Shown one piece after another: positions 36,902 to 48,405 of a stretch of 64,000 nucleotides of DNA (position 1 is its first letter; each line of letters starts with the position of its first letter). The notes below the pieces were generated by a model. That model saw only the letters and a program-made list of their open reading frames with translations, was not told the DNA's origin and searched no databases. The DNA is taken from the NCBI GenBank assembly GCA_027625915.1, contig JANTQA010000057.1, positions 248,001-312,000 on the forward strand. Reading direction: 5' to 3'. The stretch is from Anaeramoeba flamelloides (taxonomy: Eukaryota > Metamonada > Anaeramoebidae). The position numbers were made by a program, and so were the translations under genes.

Positions 36902-37189
36902 TTACACGTTAAACAATAAGAAAAAAAGATTCGCAAAAGAGTAAATTTTATGAAAAAATAAATCAATATTTTTCGAGCGAAAAGTAAACTTTGAAAAACA
37001 AAATAAGAGTTATTTTTATTATCTTTTATTAGAGACTAAATTATTTTGCTAAACTCAAATTAATCTTATTGAATAGACACGGATTGAGAGATTTCTAATT
37101 TCCTGATATCATTTTGGTATTTTCTGAATTTTGAACTCTGTGTTCTCAAACTGGAAGATATCTTTTCATAAAAGATTATTTGAGGGTCG

Positions 37190-38470
37190 AGTTATTAAGG
37201 TTAAAAATAACTTTATTAATCTAGCGAAAAAACATTTTTGAAATTGTTAAGAGTTCATTACACCAATCTCAAAATGAATAAAACATGTTATATAAGATCC
37301 ATCTCCAAAAATCAAGAATCTAAAAGAAGAGACATTTTTCGAAAAAGGGTGTCAAAGTGTGAGACTCAATTTCCAATTTGAATGATTAGAATATATAATT
37401 TTAAAAACAACTTTTGCGTTTTGAAGTGTTATAATTTGATGATTTTAGAGATCCCCAAGATTTTTTTTTTTCATTTTTTTACTTTTCCCCAATGAGTTAT
37501 TTTTTTTTTTATCCAGAAATCTTACAAAATTCTAAGTTTGTCAAATTTAGGAGGGGTTCTAAAATAGCCACAATTTGAGATACCAAGGAATTAAAAATTA
37601 ATTAGGGTCTTAAAGAAAACAATTTGTTTCAAATTGAAATTATAGTAGGGAAAAAAATACCGGACATGAAAAAAATCCCGGAAAAGATTTTTAATTGTGG
37701 GTATTAGTAAAATTTTTGTCTAATTTCAATGAAATCCTTATTATAAATAACCAATTTTTTTATGAGATTAGTAATAAACCTACCTAAAGTTCATCAAAGT
37801 AAGGTGTCTCTAGAATACTTGAGTAATTGTTTGATAGCCATATGTTGATCAACTTTTTTTGAAAAACAATCCAGTTTTATTGAGGTTTACTAGAGTTTGG
37901 AAAATGATAATTTTTCTTCTTGTTTTTTGATTGATTGAATGGTGTTTTGAACAAGTGTGATTTCATCAATCATCATTCTAATAAGTGGGGGGGTTATAAT
38001 TGAAAAAGTTCGATTCTTAAAAAAAGGAATTTGATTGTAAATAGCTGAAATTACATAATAATTTGACTAATATTCACAATTAAAAATCTTGTCCGGGATT
38101 TTTTTCATGTCCGGTATTTTTTTCACTGCTCTATATATTCCTTTGGGAAAATAAAAAAGAAAATGATAATTTATTGTTTATTTTTTCGTTATTCAGGAAT
38201 TGAGGATTCTTTAAAATTTTTTTTGTTTATCAAATTTTTTCCTAATGAGAGATCCTCTCAGAAATTTTCTTTTTGTTATTTGAATTTTGTATGTTCAAAC
38301 TTTTATTATATTAAATTTTTTTGATTATGAAATTTCTCTTAATTTTTTTTTTTTTGTTAATTGAATTTTCTCAATCAAAAGAAGAGAAATTTCATACTTT
38401 TGTTTTTTTTAAAGAAAAACCACCTTTTGAGTTTGGAGTGAATCCCTTGTAAGTAGAAACGACCTCAAAT
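37190..38470. repeat. Repeat family R, copy R2, interrupted by another element
   Basis: It begins GAGGGTCGAGTTATTAAGG, follows R3 through GATCTCCAAAAATCAA..., GACTCAATTT..AATTTGAATGATTAGAATATA and AATGAGTTAT, is interrupted at 37641-38135, and resumes to about 38470. Compared with R3, the resumed part keeps the AATTTTCT..AAAGAAGAG..ATTTCA order. Confidence 0.75.
37641..38135. mobile_element. Non-autonomous Tc1/mariner-like element (495 bp) inside an R copy
   Basis: The termini are inverted repeats of about 55 bp: left AAAAAAATACCGGACATG..., right ...CATGTCCGGTATTTTTTT, both extending through CCGGRAAAGATTTTTAATTGTG with few mismatches. TATA words lie at both outer edges. The right end read inwards begins GAGCAGTGAAAAAAATACCGGACA, a form typical of Tc1/mariner ends. 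No transposase frame is inside. Confidence 0.8.
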
Positions 38471-38479
38471 CAAGTTATA

Positions 38480-38712
38480 CTCTTTGTTACAAAATAAATA
38501 GTACACTATTTTCATTCAGCTTTCGAAAAAAAAACAGTTTTTACAAATCATTTAACAATTTCATATTTTTTAATTCTAAAATCAAGCTTAAATTCTTAAA
38601 CTAGTTCTTAGAAATTGGAGATCGTTGACAATTTATTTAAATTCTTGAGTGGCTGTGATTTTATTGGAAATCAGTCCCAAAATTTTCATTTTTTTCTTTT
38701 ACAATTATTAGT
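38480..38712. repeat. Repeat family D, copy D1 (MITE-like)
   Basis: It begins TTGTTACAAAATAAATAG and ends TTTTTCTTTTACAATTATTAGT. It matches D2 and D3 in length and internal order, with diverged terminal inverted repeats. It abuts the 3' end of R2. Confidence 0.65.
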
Positions 38713-41700
38713 ATTTTTAGTGAAAATTAATGCCTAAATATAGAAAAAACTTATATTCTGATTATAAACAATTTAGAGAGAAACTTGAATCAAAATAATA
38801 TGTTCAGAAAAGTTAGATAGTATATTCTAAAAGAAAAGACATTTCTCATTTTTTTAGAAGATCTTTTACATTAATCATTAAAAGAAACCTAAAATTATCC
38901 AGATGTAAAGATTATATTTGTTTCTTATTCTCCTCTTATATGAAAAAAAAATTAAAAAAATGATGGGACAAAATTTCTATATTTGTTTCGAAAATAGAAT
39001 TACTATTTGAGAATTTTTGTTAAGGGACTAGTCTATATTAATTTTTTTAGGTAAATTTAATAGAGATTTAGAATTTTTTTAGCCAATTACTTAGATTTGA
39101 AATCAAAGTGAAAAACTCCTTAGTATAGTAATTAAATCTTGCTAAATTACATTCATTAAATTTAGTTATTGTTTTTATAGAAATAACAAATTTTTCCATT
39201 TTTTCACTTTTTTGAAAGTTGCTTTTTTTCAACTTTTTACAAAAATACAAAAAATAAAAAAAAAAATATGAGCAAGAAAGAAAAGCTTGTTATGTTTGTG
39301 GAATACCAACAAAAAATAGTTTGAAAAATAAACCTGAAAGGTTTTTTTGGGATTTGCATGAAAAAACAGTTTGATTCGAAAAAAATATGCAATATATACT
39401 TTACTCTTAATAAAAAATTGTCTTTCTTTTCTTGTACCATTCTTTTTGTTCATGAATCTACTTTTTGAGTTTACACTCTTTTTTTTTGTTGAATTTGAAG
39501 TTTTTTTAAGTGTTCCCAAATTTTCATCCCAAAATTTTTTGTCAGAGTCAAAAAAAATCAAAGAAAAGAATAAGAACTATTTTTTAAAAAGTAATTATTG
39601 ATAAAACAAATTGAGTTCTTTATAGAGTCAAGTTGGATGAACAGAAGTGAAAGAGAAAATATTCACCTGTTTTAAATTATTTTTTCGTTTTTAAAAATGA
39701 GAATAAATATTATTTTTGAGAAAATAATTAAATCCAAAATTAATCAAAAAATTCTCATCTGTTCAAGATATTTTTTCAAAAAAAAAATTTTAAAAGTCAC
39801 TTTTTTTGACTAGAATTCTAAAATTTTAAAAAAACAAGAACTCAAAGTTCTAACATTGAAAAAACTTGTCTATTTTCAATTTTAAGTTTATTTCAATATA
39901 AGGGTTCCTTATTTAGTTATTGGTCAAAAAAAAAATTAATAGAGAATAGTCCCTTAACTAAAAAAAAAAATTATTTGAAAAATCATAAAAGTACAAAAAA
40001 TTATACTTAAATACATTCCTTATTTAAAATTCACTTTAACTACCAGTGAATTTACTTACAAAATTGATTTTACCTGCCGTAAACTTGTGGGTTGTGAATT
40101 ATTATTTTTTTCTAACAAGAAAAATAACACCAGTATTATTTTGAAAATTAGATTTTTAGCACTCCTACTTTCAAAATAAAGCGTTCTGAAAAGTTTAGTC
40201 TGTGTTTCAGAATAAAAAACCTGTTTTTTATTATGAAAGACCAAGTTCATTAACCGATCAAAGAAATCAACAATAAACCCTAATAAAATATGGTTTTGAT
40301 TACATAAAGATCTATTATATAAAAAGAAATTGTACAAATAAAGGATCAAATTGCAAAATTTCTCTCAAAAAATTGGATATTAATTTTTTAAGAAAAGTTT
40401 TAATCATGAAAAAAACAAAACATTTCAAAAAAACAGAGAAAAGTAGGAAAAAATTTCAACAAATTTCATTCATAATTTAAATTTGACTAAAAGTATGAAG
40501 AGGTTTACTTTCATAATTGATTTGAACTAAGGTATACTATTGGGTAGCAAATATATGTTGTATTTGAACAAGAAGAAAAAAAAGCACGGACTATCGTTTG
40601 AAACATTGATTATAGTTGTTGTGCAAGTTTTATTTTGATCACACCAGACACATGTTTTTTGGTTGGTTTAACCTTTTTTTCTTTTTGGTGATGATCAAAA
40701 AAAAAAAATAGGGTTCTTATTTAACTGATCTTTTGATTAAGCCTAGGGGTTTTTTCCGCTATTTCTGATTCACAAAAATTATTTTGTAAAAAAAATCTAT
40801 TCGTTAATAATTTAATTCTATACCTCTTTCTAATAATTTATCAACAAGGCTTTATTTACTGAAAACATAATCAAGTTACAAAAATACTTTGGTAACTTTT
40901 TCAATTGAAGCCACTCATCGATTCAAAGTCTCGAATCTAGCCACCCCAATATTGTCTCTTTCGCAAATGAGAAGGGTTTTGTCAAACACTTAACAACAAC
41001 AAACCAAGACAAATTTTCAAAAGACTTTTATCAATTGTAAAATAGGGACATTTCATGAACAGTGCTCTAAAATTTTTTTTAATATTCAGAGTAGAATCGC
41101 AAAGTTATTATTTTTAGATTAATGAATCGTCTTTTGTCATTGAAGAGATTTTGTGGTATTACTATTAGGGCAAAATGGATTTTTAATACACATTTACAAC
41201 TTAGAAATTCAAATGAATTAATTTCAATCACAACATAAGTGTGTTTTTTATCTTTTCTAGAAAGACCATATTCCTACTTTCATGAAAAAAAGGAAAAAAA
41301 TCAAACTAGAATTCGTAAGTTTTGTGATTTGAGATTCATCAAAACTCTTCTCCTTAACAAAAACTAATATCTTTTCATTATGAAAACATATTTTTTAATA
41401 GTTACCAACACCAAACAATCTAAATGATCTTGTTAATTTGTTATCTTTTTTCAACAAATAGGATTTTATTTGTAAATTGGCTTTATATTTCTTCAAATAT
41501 TTAAATTAAATTGAAGTCCAAGAAAGGCTAAAAGGATTTAAAAAGAATTCAAAATCACTCAAAAGACAAATCTGATAAAGATTAATTTCGAAAAATAAAA
41601 ATAAACCCTTCTTATTATTTCAAATTCCTAAGTGTGTTTGTATGAAAGTGGTATGTTTTTTATTTATATTTTCAAAACTGGAAAAAAAGAAACACTTTTT

Positions 41701-41867
41701 TCGTGTTTGGTGTGAAAAAGAAAAAACAAAACAGTCAAGAGTGTATCTAAAAATGAATTTTCTTTTTTGTTTTCATTGAAAAAGAAAAAAGAATTTATTA
41801 TTTCTCATTTTTTTTTACCTCTTTAATAATTCTTTTTGTAATTTTACTTTTTATAAAAACCTTTTTT

Positions 41868-42524
41868 ATGTTCATCACTTTATCAATTCGTGAAAGCCTT
41901 TCAGACATTGTGACACTTTCTGTTGGGTTACTTGTCCCGATCTATTACACTTATATGGCAATAAATAAGTCTGAAAACAAAAAAGAAGAGGATAGCAAAG
42001 AAAAAGATAAATGGTTAAGATATTGGACAGTCTTTGGATCCTTTTTAATTATAACACTCATAACAAACCTTTTATTGTCTTGGTTCCCATTTTACTATGA
42101 ACTGAAAATGATTGCATCACTTTTAATAGTAACCCCAAAAGTATGATCCACTCTATTCTTTTTTTTTTTAAAATTATTCTTGTTCAAACCAATTAATAAT
42201 TATTTTTTTCTGTTTTCCTCCAATTTTTAGATAAATTTGTTTGTCTACCACTGTATTTGCTTATGTCTGCAACCCTTCGAGAAAAAAATTGAAGAAATAA
42301 TCAATGAAAAACATCATAACCTTTATATATTAATTATCAAAAAATTTGGTCTTCCAGGGCGCTTGATTTATACCTATTTATTCGACGAAAACTTCTCAGG
42401 TCAAAAGAAAAAAATGGATCAATCTTCAACAATTGGCAAGAAAAAAGGAACAAAAGTTGACTCAAAACTTCAACTTTTAAAAAACAGTAATACTGGCAAT
42501 AAAAAAGGTATACATTTAAATTAA
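41868..42524 (+). CDS. REEP/Yop1/HVA22 (TB2/DP1) family ER-shaping protein, 188 residues
   Basis: Exons are 41868-42140 and 42231-42524. The 90-bp intron (GTATGA to TTTTAG) is in phase 0 and joins LIVTPK to INLFVY. Residues ~15-33 and ~48-95 are hydrophobic hairpins. The family signature is clear: PIYYTYMAI near the first hairpin, KWLRYWTVFGSF, then LLSWFPFYYELKMIASLLIV. The C-terminal part (QPFEKKIEEII onward) fits the amphipathic helix seen in REEP/Yop1 proteins, and the tail is Lys/Ser-rich. Family members bend tubular ER membrane. Length is usual for the shorter members. Confidence 0.9.
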
Positions 42525-42592
42525 TTTTTCTTTTTGTTTTTGATTGAGATTAAGAGCAAACAAAATTAAACCACACCTTTTTCACTTGAACT

Positions 42593-42834
42593 ACCATTAA
42601 TTGTAAAATAAAAAGAACAAAATTTTCATTCAGATTTTCTAAAAAAAAAATTTATAACATCATGTAATATTTCATATTTTTCAATATTCTTAAAAGTTGC
42701 TTAAATTATTAATTTCCCTTTGAGAATAAGGTACTTTGATAATTTATTTTGAATTTATGCCATGTTATTTTTTTATGGGAAAGCTGACTGAAAATTTTGA
42801 TCTTTTTATTTTACAATTAACAGTTTTATCAATA
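42593..42834. repeat. Repeat family D, copy D2 (MITE-like, about 240 bp)
   Basis: The best copy of the family. Terminal inverted repeats of about 37 bp read TTAATTGTAAAATAAAAAGA then CAAAATTTTCAKTCAG at both ends. It lies about 70 bp after the REEP-like stop codon. No coding content. Confidence 0.85.
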
Positions 42835-43474
42835 TAAGTTTACATCATAAACTTGAATTCTTTTATAAGTTATTCATTAAATTACATTTAAAAAAAAATT
42901 CAAGAGTTTTTTAAAAGTGGGTGAAAAACCAGACACATTGATTAAGATTGAAAAAAATGTAAACACAACCCCCCAAATAATTAGTTAATATTTGGTATAT
43001 ATATATCTCGAGAGAGAGAGAGAGATTCAACAAAATTACCAACTTTTTACCTCAAAAAACGAATAAAATTAATTGATCAATAAAAGAGTTTAAATTGTAA
43101 CTAAATAATTAAATCATTTACTCATCAGAGAAACAAGGAAATAGCAACAATTAAATAGAATCTATACAGCAATATAATTTTTTTTTTTCTAAATGAAAAT
43201 TTTCTTTTTTATAACTTTATGATTTGATCTATGAATTCGGAGAGTATACACTTAGAATTAACAAAAAAAAAAAAAAATTAAAATAAAAAGGAATTTTTTT
43301 CTTTAATTAACAACAAAAAAATCAAATGTTTTGAATAAAGACCTTTAATATACATTGAGTTTTTACAATGTAAAATTAAAGAAACATTATCCAATTGTTA
43401 TCCAAAAATTTTTAATTAAACATATTTTTTTTATTTTTTCTATTTTTATTTATATTTCAAATAAACAAAAAAAA

Positions 43475-43702
43475 AAAATAGATAATAAAATCTCAGCAAG
43501 AACCAAATTGTTTCTTAATAATAATTTAACACCAAAAACTAAGGCAAAAAAAAAAAAGGAAAATCCAAATTTTCAAGAAAACGAAAAAATGCCAGCAAAA
43601 TCATACTTAAAAACACCAACAAAAAAATATTTATCCAAAGAGGAACAGTTAAAAATTTTTAAAAATAAATCATTATCAGAGCCAAAGAAAATAATCAAAT
43701 AA
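43475..43702 (+). CDS. Possible small Lys-rich protein or terminal exon
   Basis: The frame reads through NLTPKTKAKKKKENPNF and KTPTKKYLSKEEQLKIF to a TAA at 43702. Its Pro, Thr and Glu content is more protein-like than random AT-rich frames. There is no convincing upstream ATG in frame, only an internal ATG giving 37 residues; a first exon joined at an AG near 43480 or 43496 is possible but not shown. No family recognised. Confidence 0.25.
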   Translation, partial: KIDNKISARTKLFLNNNLTPKTKAKKKKENPNFQENEKMPAKSYLKTPTKKYLSKEEQLKIFKNKSLSEPKKIIK

Positions 43703-43981
43703 TCCGTTATTATTAGAAAAAAAAAAATCCCAAATCGGGAAAAAGTATCATTTTTACGTATATTATTATATATTCCTTGACACCAAGAAACGCTGTTACT
43801 AAAAGATAGAAATGTTAAATTTTTTATCTTGCTATCTCAAATTTTCCGACAAAAATAATTTTGAATCATCTTTAAACTATATCTTTGAAAAATTATTTCA
43901 AAACCAAAAAAAATATTTTAAAGAATAATTATTTGCAGAAAATTTATGACACTTCGGGTTGAATATATATATATTATTAGT

Positions 43982-44005
43982 GTTATTATTATTATTATTA
44001 TTATT
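43982..44005. repeat. (ATT)n microsatellite
   Basis: Seven to eight consecutive TTA units are read directly. Confidence 0.9.
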
Positions 44006-44314
44006 CCATGTTTTGAAAAATTATTTTCTTTTTTTCAAGGATAAAACCTTCAAAATTGAAAATTTTTTATCATTTTACAAAAAATCTTTTATTAATAGTA
44101 AATGTTTTTTTTTTAATTTTATGGTTAAAAAATAAATTTATATTCTTAAATATTTTATATTATTTTATATTACCTTTATTGGTTTTTTTTTTTTTTTAAT
44201 CAAAGCGTTTATTGATAGATTTTTTTAAAATTTTATTCTTTTCTTTCAAAAATATTATAATAATGTGCTTTTTCCAAAAAAGATTTATAAATTATTTTAA
44301 AATATCTTTATTTA

Positions 44315-44420
44315 GGGTTGAGTCATTATGGCGAAATTTAATTTATTTTTTTAAAAAAAAATTAGTAACTTTTACAGAACCAAATCACATTATTATTATT
44401 TATAAAGTTTACTTGGTTTT
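44315..44420. repeat. Fragment of repeat family R (5' end)
   Basis: GAGTCATTATGGCGAAATTT through TTAGTAACTTTTACAGAACCAAATCA matches the first 100 bases of R3 (58.57 kb) with few differences. The rest of the element is absent. The 44212-44478 frame overlaps it and is therefore not treated as a gene. Confidence 0.7.
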
Positions 44421-44702
44421 TTTTCTTCTTTTTCTTCTACTTCTCCGAGTTTTATCAATAGAAATAAAACTCAACTAAGATCCCAAAAGCCCCTTTATAT
44501 GGACCAATTCACACCAATGAAAGTTTCTGTTTCCCATTTTTAGCGATCTAACATACAAAAGAAACACCTCATTGAAAGAAATAAAAAAAAAACAATTAAA
44601 AGACTAATTGTGCTTATTTATTACATTCATCTTTGTTTTGAAATTCATTTGGAGTTAAATTTTATTTATGTAAAAAATAAAATAATAATACTTATTTTTT
44701 TA

Positions 44703-44906
44703 CAGTCAATTCGTTTTTAAGGTAAGAATTTCCAAAGAAAATTAAGGCACACATAAAAAAAATTCCGTATTAAAGTAAAATAATTTGTCAAATTAAAAAA
44801 TCCAAAAAAGCTTCTAGAATTTGAAAACTTTTTTGTACCCTAAATTATATTAATTTTGTGTCTTAAATTTTATTGAAAGTTTGTGTTTTAAAAGTGTAAA
44901 TAGCTG
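44703..44906. repeat. Repeat family M, copy M2 (older)
   Basis: The ends CAGTCAATTCGTTTTTAAGG and AAAAGTGTAAATAGCTG correspond to the M1 termini, with TA on both sides. The inner TTAAGGCACA and TGTGTCTTAAATTTTATTGAA blocks also match. It is more diverged than M1. Confidence 0.75.
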
Positions 44907-45813
44907 TATACAAGAAATATATTCAGTCTTTTCCCATTCCAAGTCATCAAAAATTAATTTTACTTTTGAAAAAATGATCATTTATAAGAATAAAAATAAA
45001 ATATGACTAATATACATATATAATCCTTTCTCATTTTTCAAATTGAATTACAAATTATTTTGGTTGAAAAAAAATAATTTGTTTATTTAATGTTTGGGTA
45101 AAACAAACCATGTTGGTATTGTCGAAAAATAATTGAATTTATCTTTCTATTTTCTAAAAAATGATTTTAAGTGGTTTATCAGATTTTTTTTTTTTTTTAT
45201 TAAAGTTTCCAAAAATTTTTTTTTAAAAAATTATGTTTTGTTTATTTCTTGAAAATATTTTTTTTCTTTTATATGATCACAAATATTTTTTTAAAAAGAT
45301 TTTTGTCAATATACTAACATATTTCACTTCATAAATTATTGAAGAGAAATACTCCAAAAATCTCAAGATCAAAATTAAAAAATATAAAAATTTTCAATTT
45401 TTAGCAATTGAGATTAAAAAAAAAAAAGTATGAATAAATTGGTCAATTTCAAATATAAAAATAATTTCACACGTTTCAACTTTGGTTAAAGGAATTAAGT
45501 TTTTTATAAATATTTGTTCTTAAGGGGTCAGTATTCTAAGACAAAAGGGTGAGAAAATTTTAAAATATCTTAATTGTGATATTCTTCACCTTAAAATTTT
45601 GTATATATAAAGTGTGAAAAAATTCTGATCAATTGACTAAGAAACCCAAAACAGACTATTTTTTTTGTTTGATCAATTTTATTTTTCGATTTTTTCTGGA
45701 GAAGAAAAACATTAAATTCATTCTATTTCCCACATTATAACAACTTTATCACCCTTTTTATTTCCATTTAGATCATTATTATACAATAATAAGCCTTTTT
45801 TACCAGTAATATT

Positions 45814-46356
45814 AATAAACCCCAATTCAAAAATTTTTAACAGACCAAAATTAAATTTGTGAAAAAAAAAAAAAAAAAAGTATTTAATCTTTTCAAGAAG
45901 AAATACCAAATTAGAAACATTCGATAATTTAAATTTTTACACTTTTTTATAAATTACAATACTCACATAACCAATAAATAAATAATTATCAATATAAATA
46001 AATCAAGGATGTGTTAAAAATTTACAGAGTGAGCAAAAAAAAATACATTGGTAAATTTGTTTAAATTCTATGAGGGTTATTGATTGATTAAAAAGTTCAG
46101 ATACTACCAAATGATTTTATTTGAGTTCTTTTATTTGGAACAACTTGACTTTAACATTATATCAATTGTTCAAAAAAAAATTGATCGAATGATACAAATT
46201 ACGTGATTCTAAAAAATGAAATGAAAATAAAAAACTAAAGATAAAAAATGATTTTCATATTTTACAAAAATCAAAACTTTCTTCAAATTTGAATGAAATT
46301 ATATTATTGTGATGTTTGGACTGTTTTAGCTATGTATAAAATTGTGAAATTAGTTA
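45814..46356. repeat. Repeat family T, copy T2 (diverged)
   Basis: The same order of blocks as T1 and T3 runs from ATAAACCCCAATTCAAAAA through ACATTGGTAAATTTG to TAGCTATGTATAAAATTGTG, with more substitutions and small indels. The 3' terminus is poorly kept. Confidence 0.75.
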
Positions 46357-46905
46357 AGAAAGAATTTTTTTCTTTTTTGAGATAAAAATTTTAGATAACC
46401 AAAAATAAAATAAAAATGAAACAACCAAAGGAATGGAAAAATAATTATATTTTTACAAGAATTTTAGTTATAATCCTAAAAGTTTTAAAGCCTTTTAAAA
46501 ATTTTACACAGAAATTTTGTTTTTGTTTTAAGATGAAATTTGATTTTTCAAAAATCAAATTTTTTTGAAGATATTGGGGAATTTTGGATTTTTATCCTCA
46601 AAATTTAAAATAATTTTGTTCTCTTAAAAATCATTTTAATTATTATAAGGATTCTTGTGGATAAGACCAAACAATTTCTAAAAAATTTTTTAAAGTTAAA
46701 AATTTTTTCTATATTTTTTTTTCATTTTTAGAAAACAAGAAAACAACTTTTTTAAAACCTTATAAAAAATTATTTTTTGCTTAATAGATCTCAATTTAAT
46801 TTGGAAAATGTTTAAAACTTCTATCAAATATTCTTTGATTGGACTTCCCACACTTCGTTTTATTGACTAAATTTTGCCTATAAATATTAATTATTAAAAA
46901 CAATA

Positions 46906-47098
46906 CAGTCAGTTTCACTTTTAAGGCACAAACCTTCAACGAAATTTAAGGCACAAAAAAATCTCAAATTAATGCACAAAATTCAGATTCTAGTAAAATA
47001 AATTGTAAAAAAAAATTTCAAATTTTGTGACTTAATTTGAGATTTTTTTGTGCCTTAAATCTCGTTGAAGGTTTGTGCCTTAAAAGTGAAACTGACTG
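46906..47098. mobile_element. Family M, copy M1: near-palindromic MITE of 193 bp
   Basis: Terminal inverted repeats of at least 67 bp differ at one position and continue with further pairing to about 80 bp, so the whole element is almost one hairpin. It starts CAGTCAGTTTCACTTTTAAG, ends with the reverse complement, and is flanked by TA on each side, as in Tc1/mariner insertions. It has no coding capacity. Confidence 0.92.
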
Positions 47099-48405
47099 TA
47101 ACAAAATAAAAAAGTTTCTTTCGAAATCAATATTTTCCAACAAATAAATAAAAATATATTTTCCCATTTTCAAGAATTAACTTTTTTTTTAATAAAAATA
47201 ATAGGTTACTTTTTTTGGTTTTATATTGGAAACATTGAAAATTTTTGATTTAAAAAAAAAGACTCAAATTGATTAATTGTTTAAATAATGCTTACTCATA
47301 CATTTCATCAGTTGAAACACAAATTACAAAAAAAAAAAAAAATTTCAAGATCTTTTATAGTTTGTATTTTATTTTTAAAAAACATTATTCTCTTAAAATT
47401 AAATTTTAAAATCTCTTACAATTTATTTTTCAATTATTTTTCTTTTTTCACTTTTTATTCTATTTATTCGATCTTTATAATTTCAATCTTCTTTGTTTAT
47501 AATTAAATTTATTCCTTACATATCCATACCTTGATAATAAATATGAAAAATAAATATTAAACCAAAAATACATTTTTAGATATTATTGGTTTATGGCAGT
47601 ATATATAAATAATCAAAAGTTAATCTAAGAAAACAAAACTCTAATTAATTGCCTCAAATCTCAATTTATTTTTCTTTTCGTCGAATTGGAAAAAAAAAAT
47701 ATTCATCTTTCAATTTTTCTATCTTTAAGTCAATTTACAAAAATGTGTTTGAATCATGATATATAATTATTTTAAACAATTTTTAATTAAAAACTTGAAA
47801 CTCATGAATACTTTATGGAATTTCTTTTAAAGAAACAATTATGTTTTCCACTCAAGAAACAAGAAACTAATTTATTGTTAAATAAAAATAAATTACTAAC
47901 AAATAATAGGGCCGCTTTTAAAAATTGTTTTTTAATGTTCCTCTAAATGATAGATCTTTTGAAGATTGTAATCAATTTTTCGGATGCCTTTGAAAAATTT
48001 TCAGTCATATTTTTTTAAAATGGATTTTGAAAAAATCGTAAATTACAAAAAGATCTTGTTTTTCAAAAAATAATTTCAAATCATGTTTATTTTGGTCTTT
48101 TTTTGGCAATTTTGAGATATTATATTTGAAATTTTAAAAAAAAATACTCTTAAAAGTGCCTAGATAAAATATAATTCTTTTGATTTTAAAAATCAATAAA
48201 AAAAAAAAAAAAAAAAATGATTCTATTTTATTTTCTGAATCTTATCAATAACAACAAGAGTTTATTATTTTTGAGTTTTTGAATTGTCCTTGAAAATCTC
48301 TAAAATTTGTGTTTTTTTTTTTTTCAACAAAATAAGAAAGAAAGAAGGATGTAATTAAAAAATAAAAAAAAAAAATAAAAAAAAACAATTTTAAAAGAAA
48401 TCAAT

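Larger units (their letters stand above)
36902..41867. other. Five-kb intergenic region between divergent genes, with nested repeats
   Basis: It holds family R copy R2 (37190-38470) with a 495-bp inverted-repeat element inside, then family D copy D1 (38480-38712), then a sequence at 40130-40275 that resembles 27950-28090. The frames at 39229-39601 and 40056-40349 overlap AT-rich or repeated DNA and are not supported. From 40.4 to 41.87 kb I see only AT-rich DNA with a few less biased patches, none of which assembles into a gene. Confidence 0.6.
42525..48405. other. Six-kb intergenic region with D2, M2, T2 and M1 repeats
   Basis: The stretch contains D2 (42593-42834), a (GA)n run near 43010-43025, a possible small Lys-rich frame (43475-43702), an (ATT)n run at 43982-44005 and a family R fragment (44315-44420). 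M2 (44703-44906), T2 (45814-46356) and the near-palindromic M1 (46906-47098) follow. From 47.1 to 48.4 kb I see only AT-rich DNA with an A19-20 run near 48198. Confidence 0.6.

Noticed and set aside
39240-39370. Plus-strand reading with CYVCG and FFWDLHEKT
   Set aside because: A single CxxC in a short frame is not enough to call a zinc finger or transposase remnant; no start or partner exon found.
40056-40349. 97-codon minus-strand frame
   Set aside because: Part of it is repeated, diverged, near 28.0 kb, and there is no family signature.
44212-44478. 88-codon plus-strand frame
   Set aside because: Overlaps a fragment of repeat family R and has no ATG at its start.
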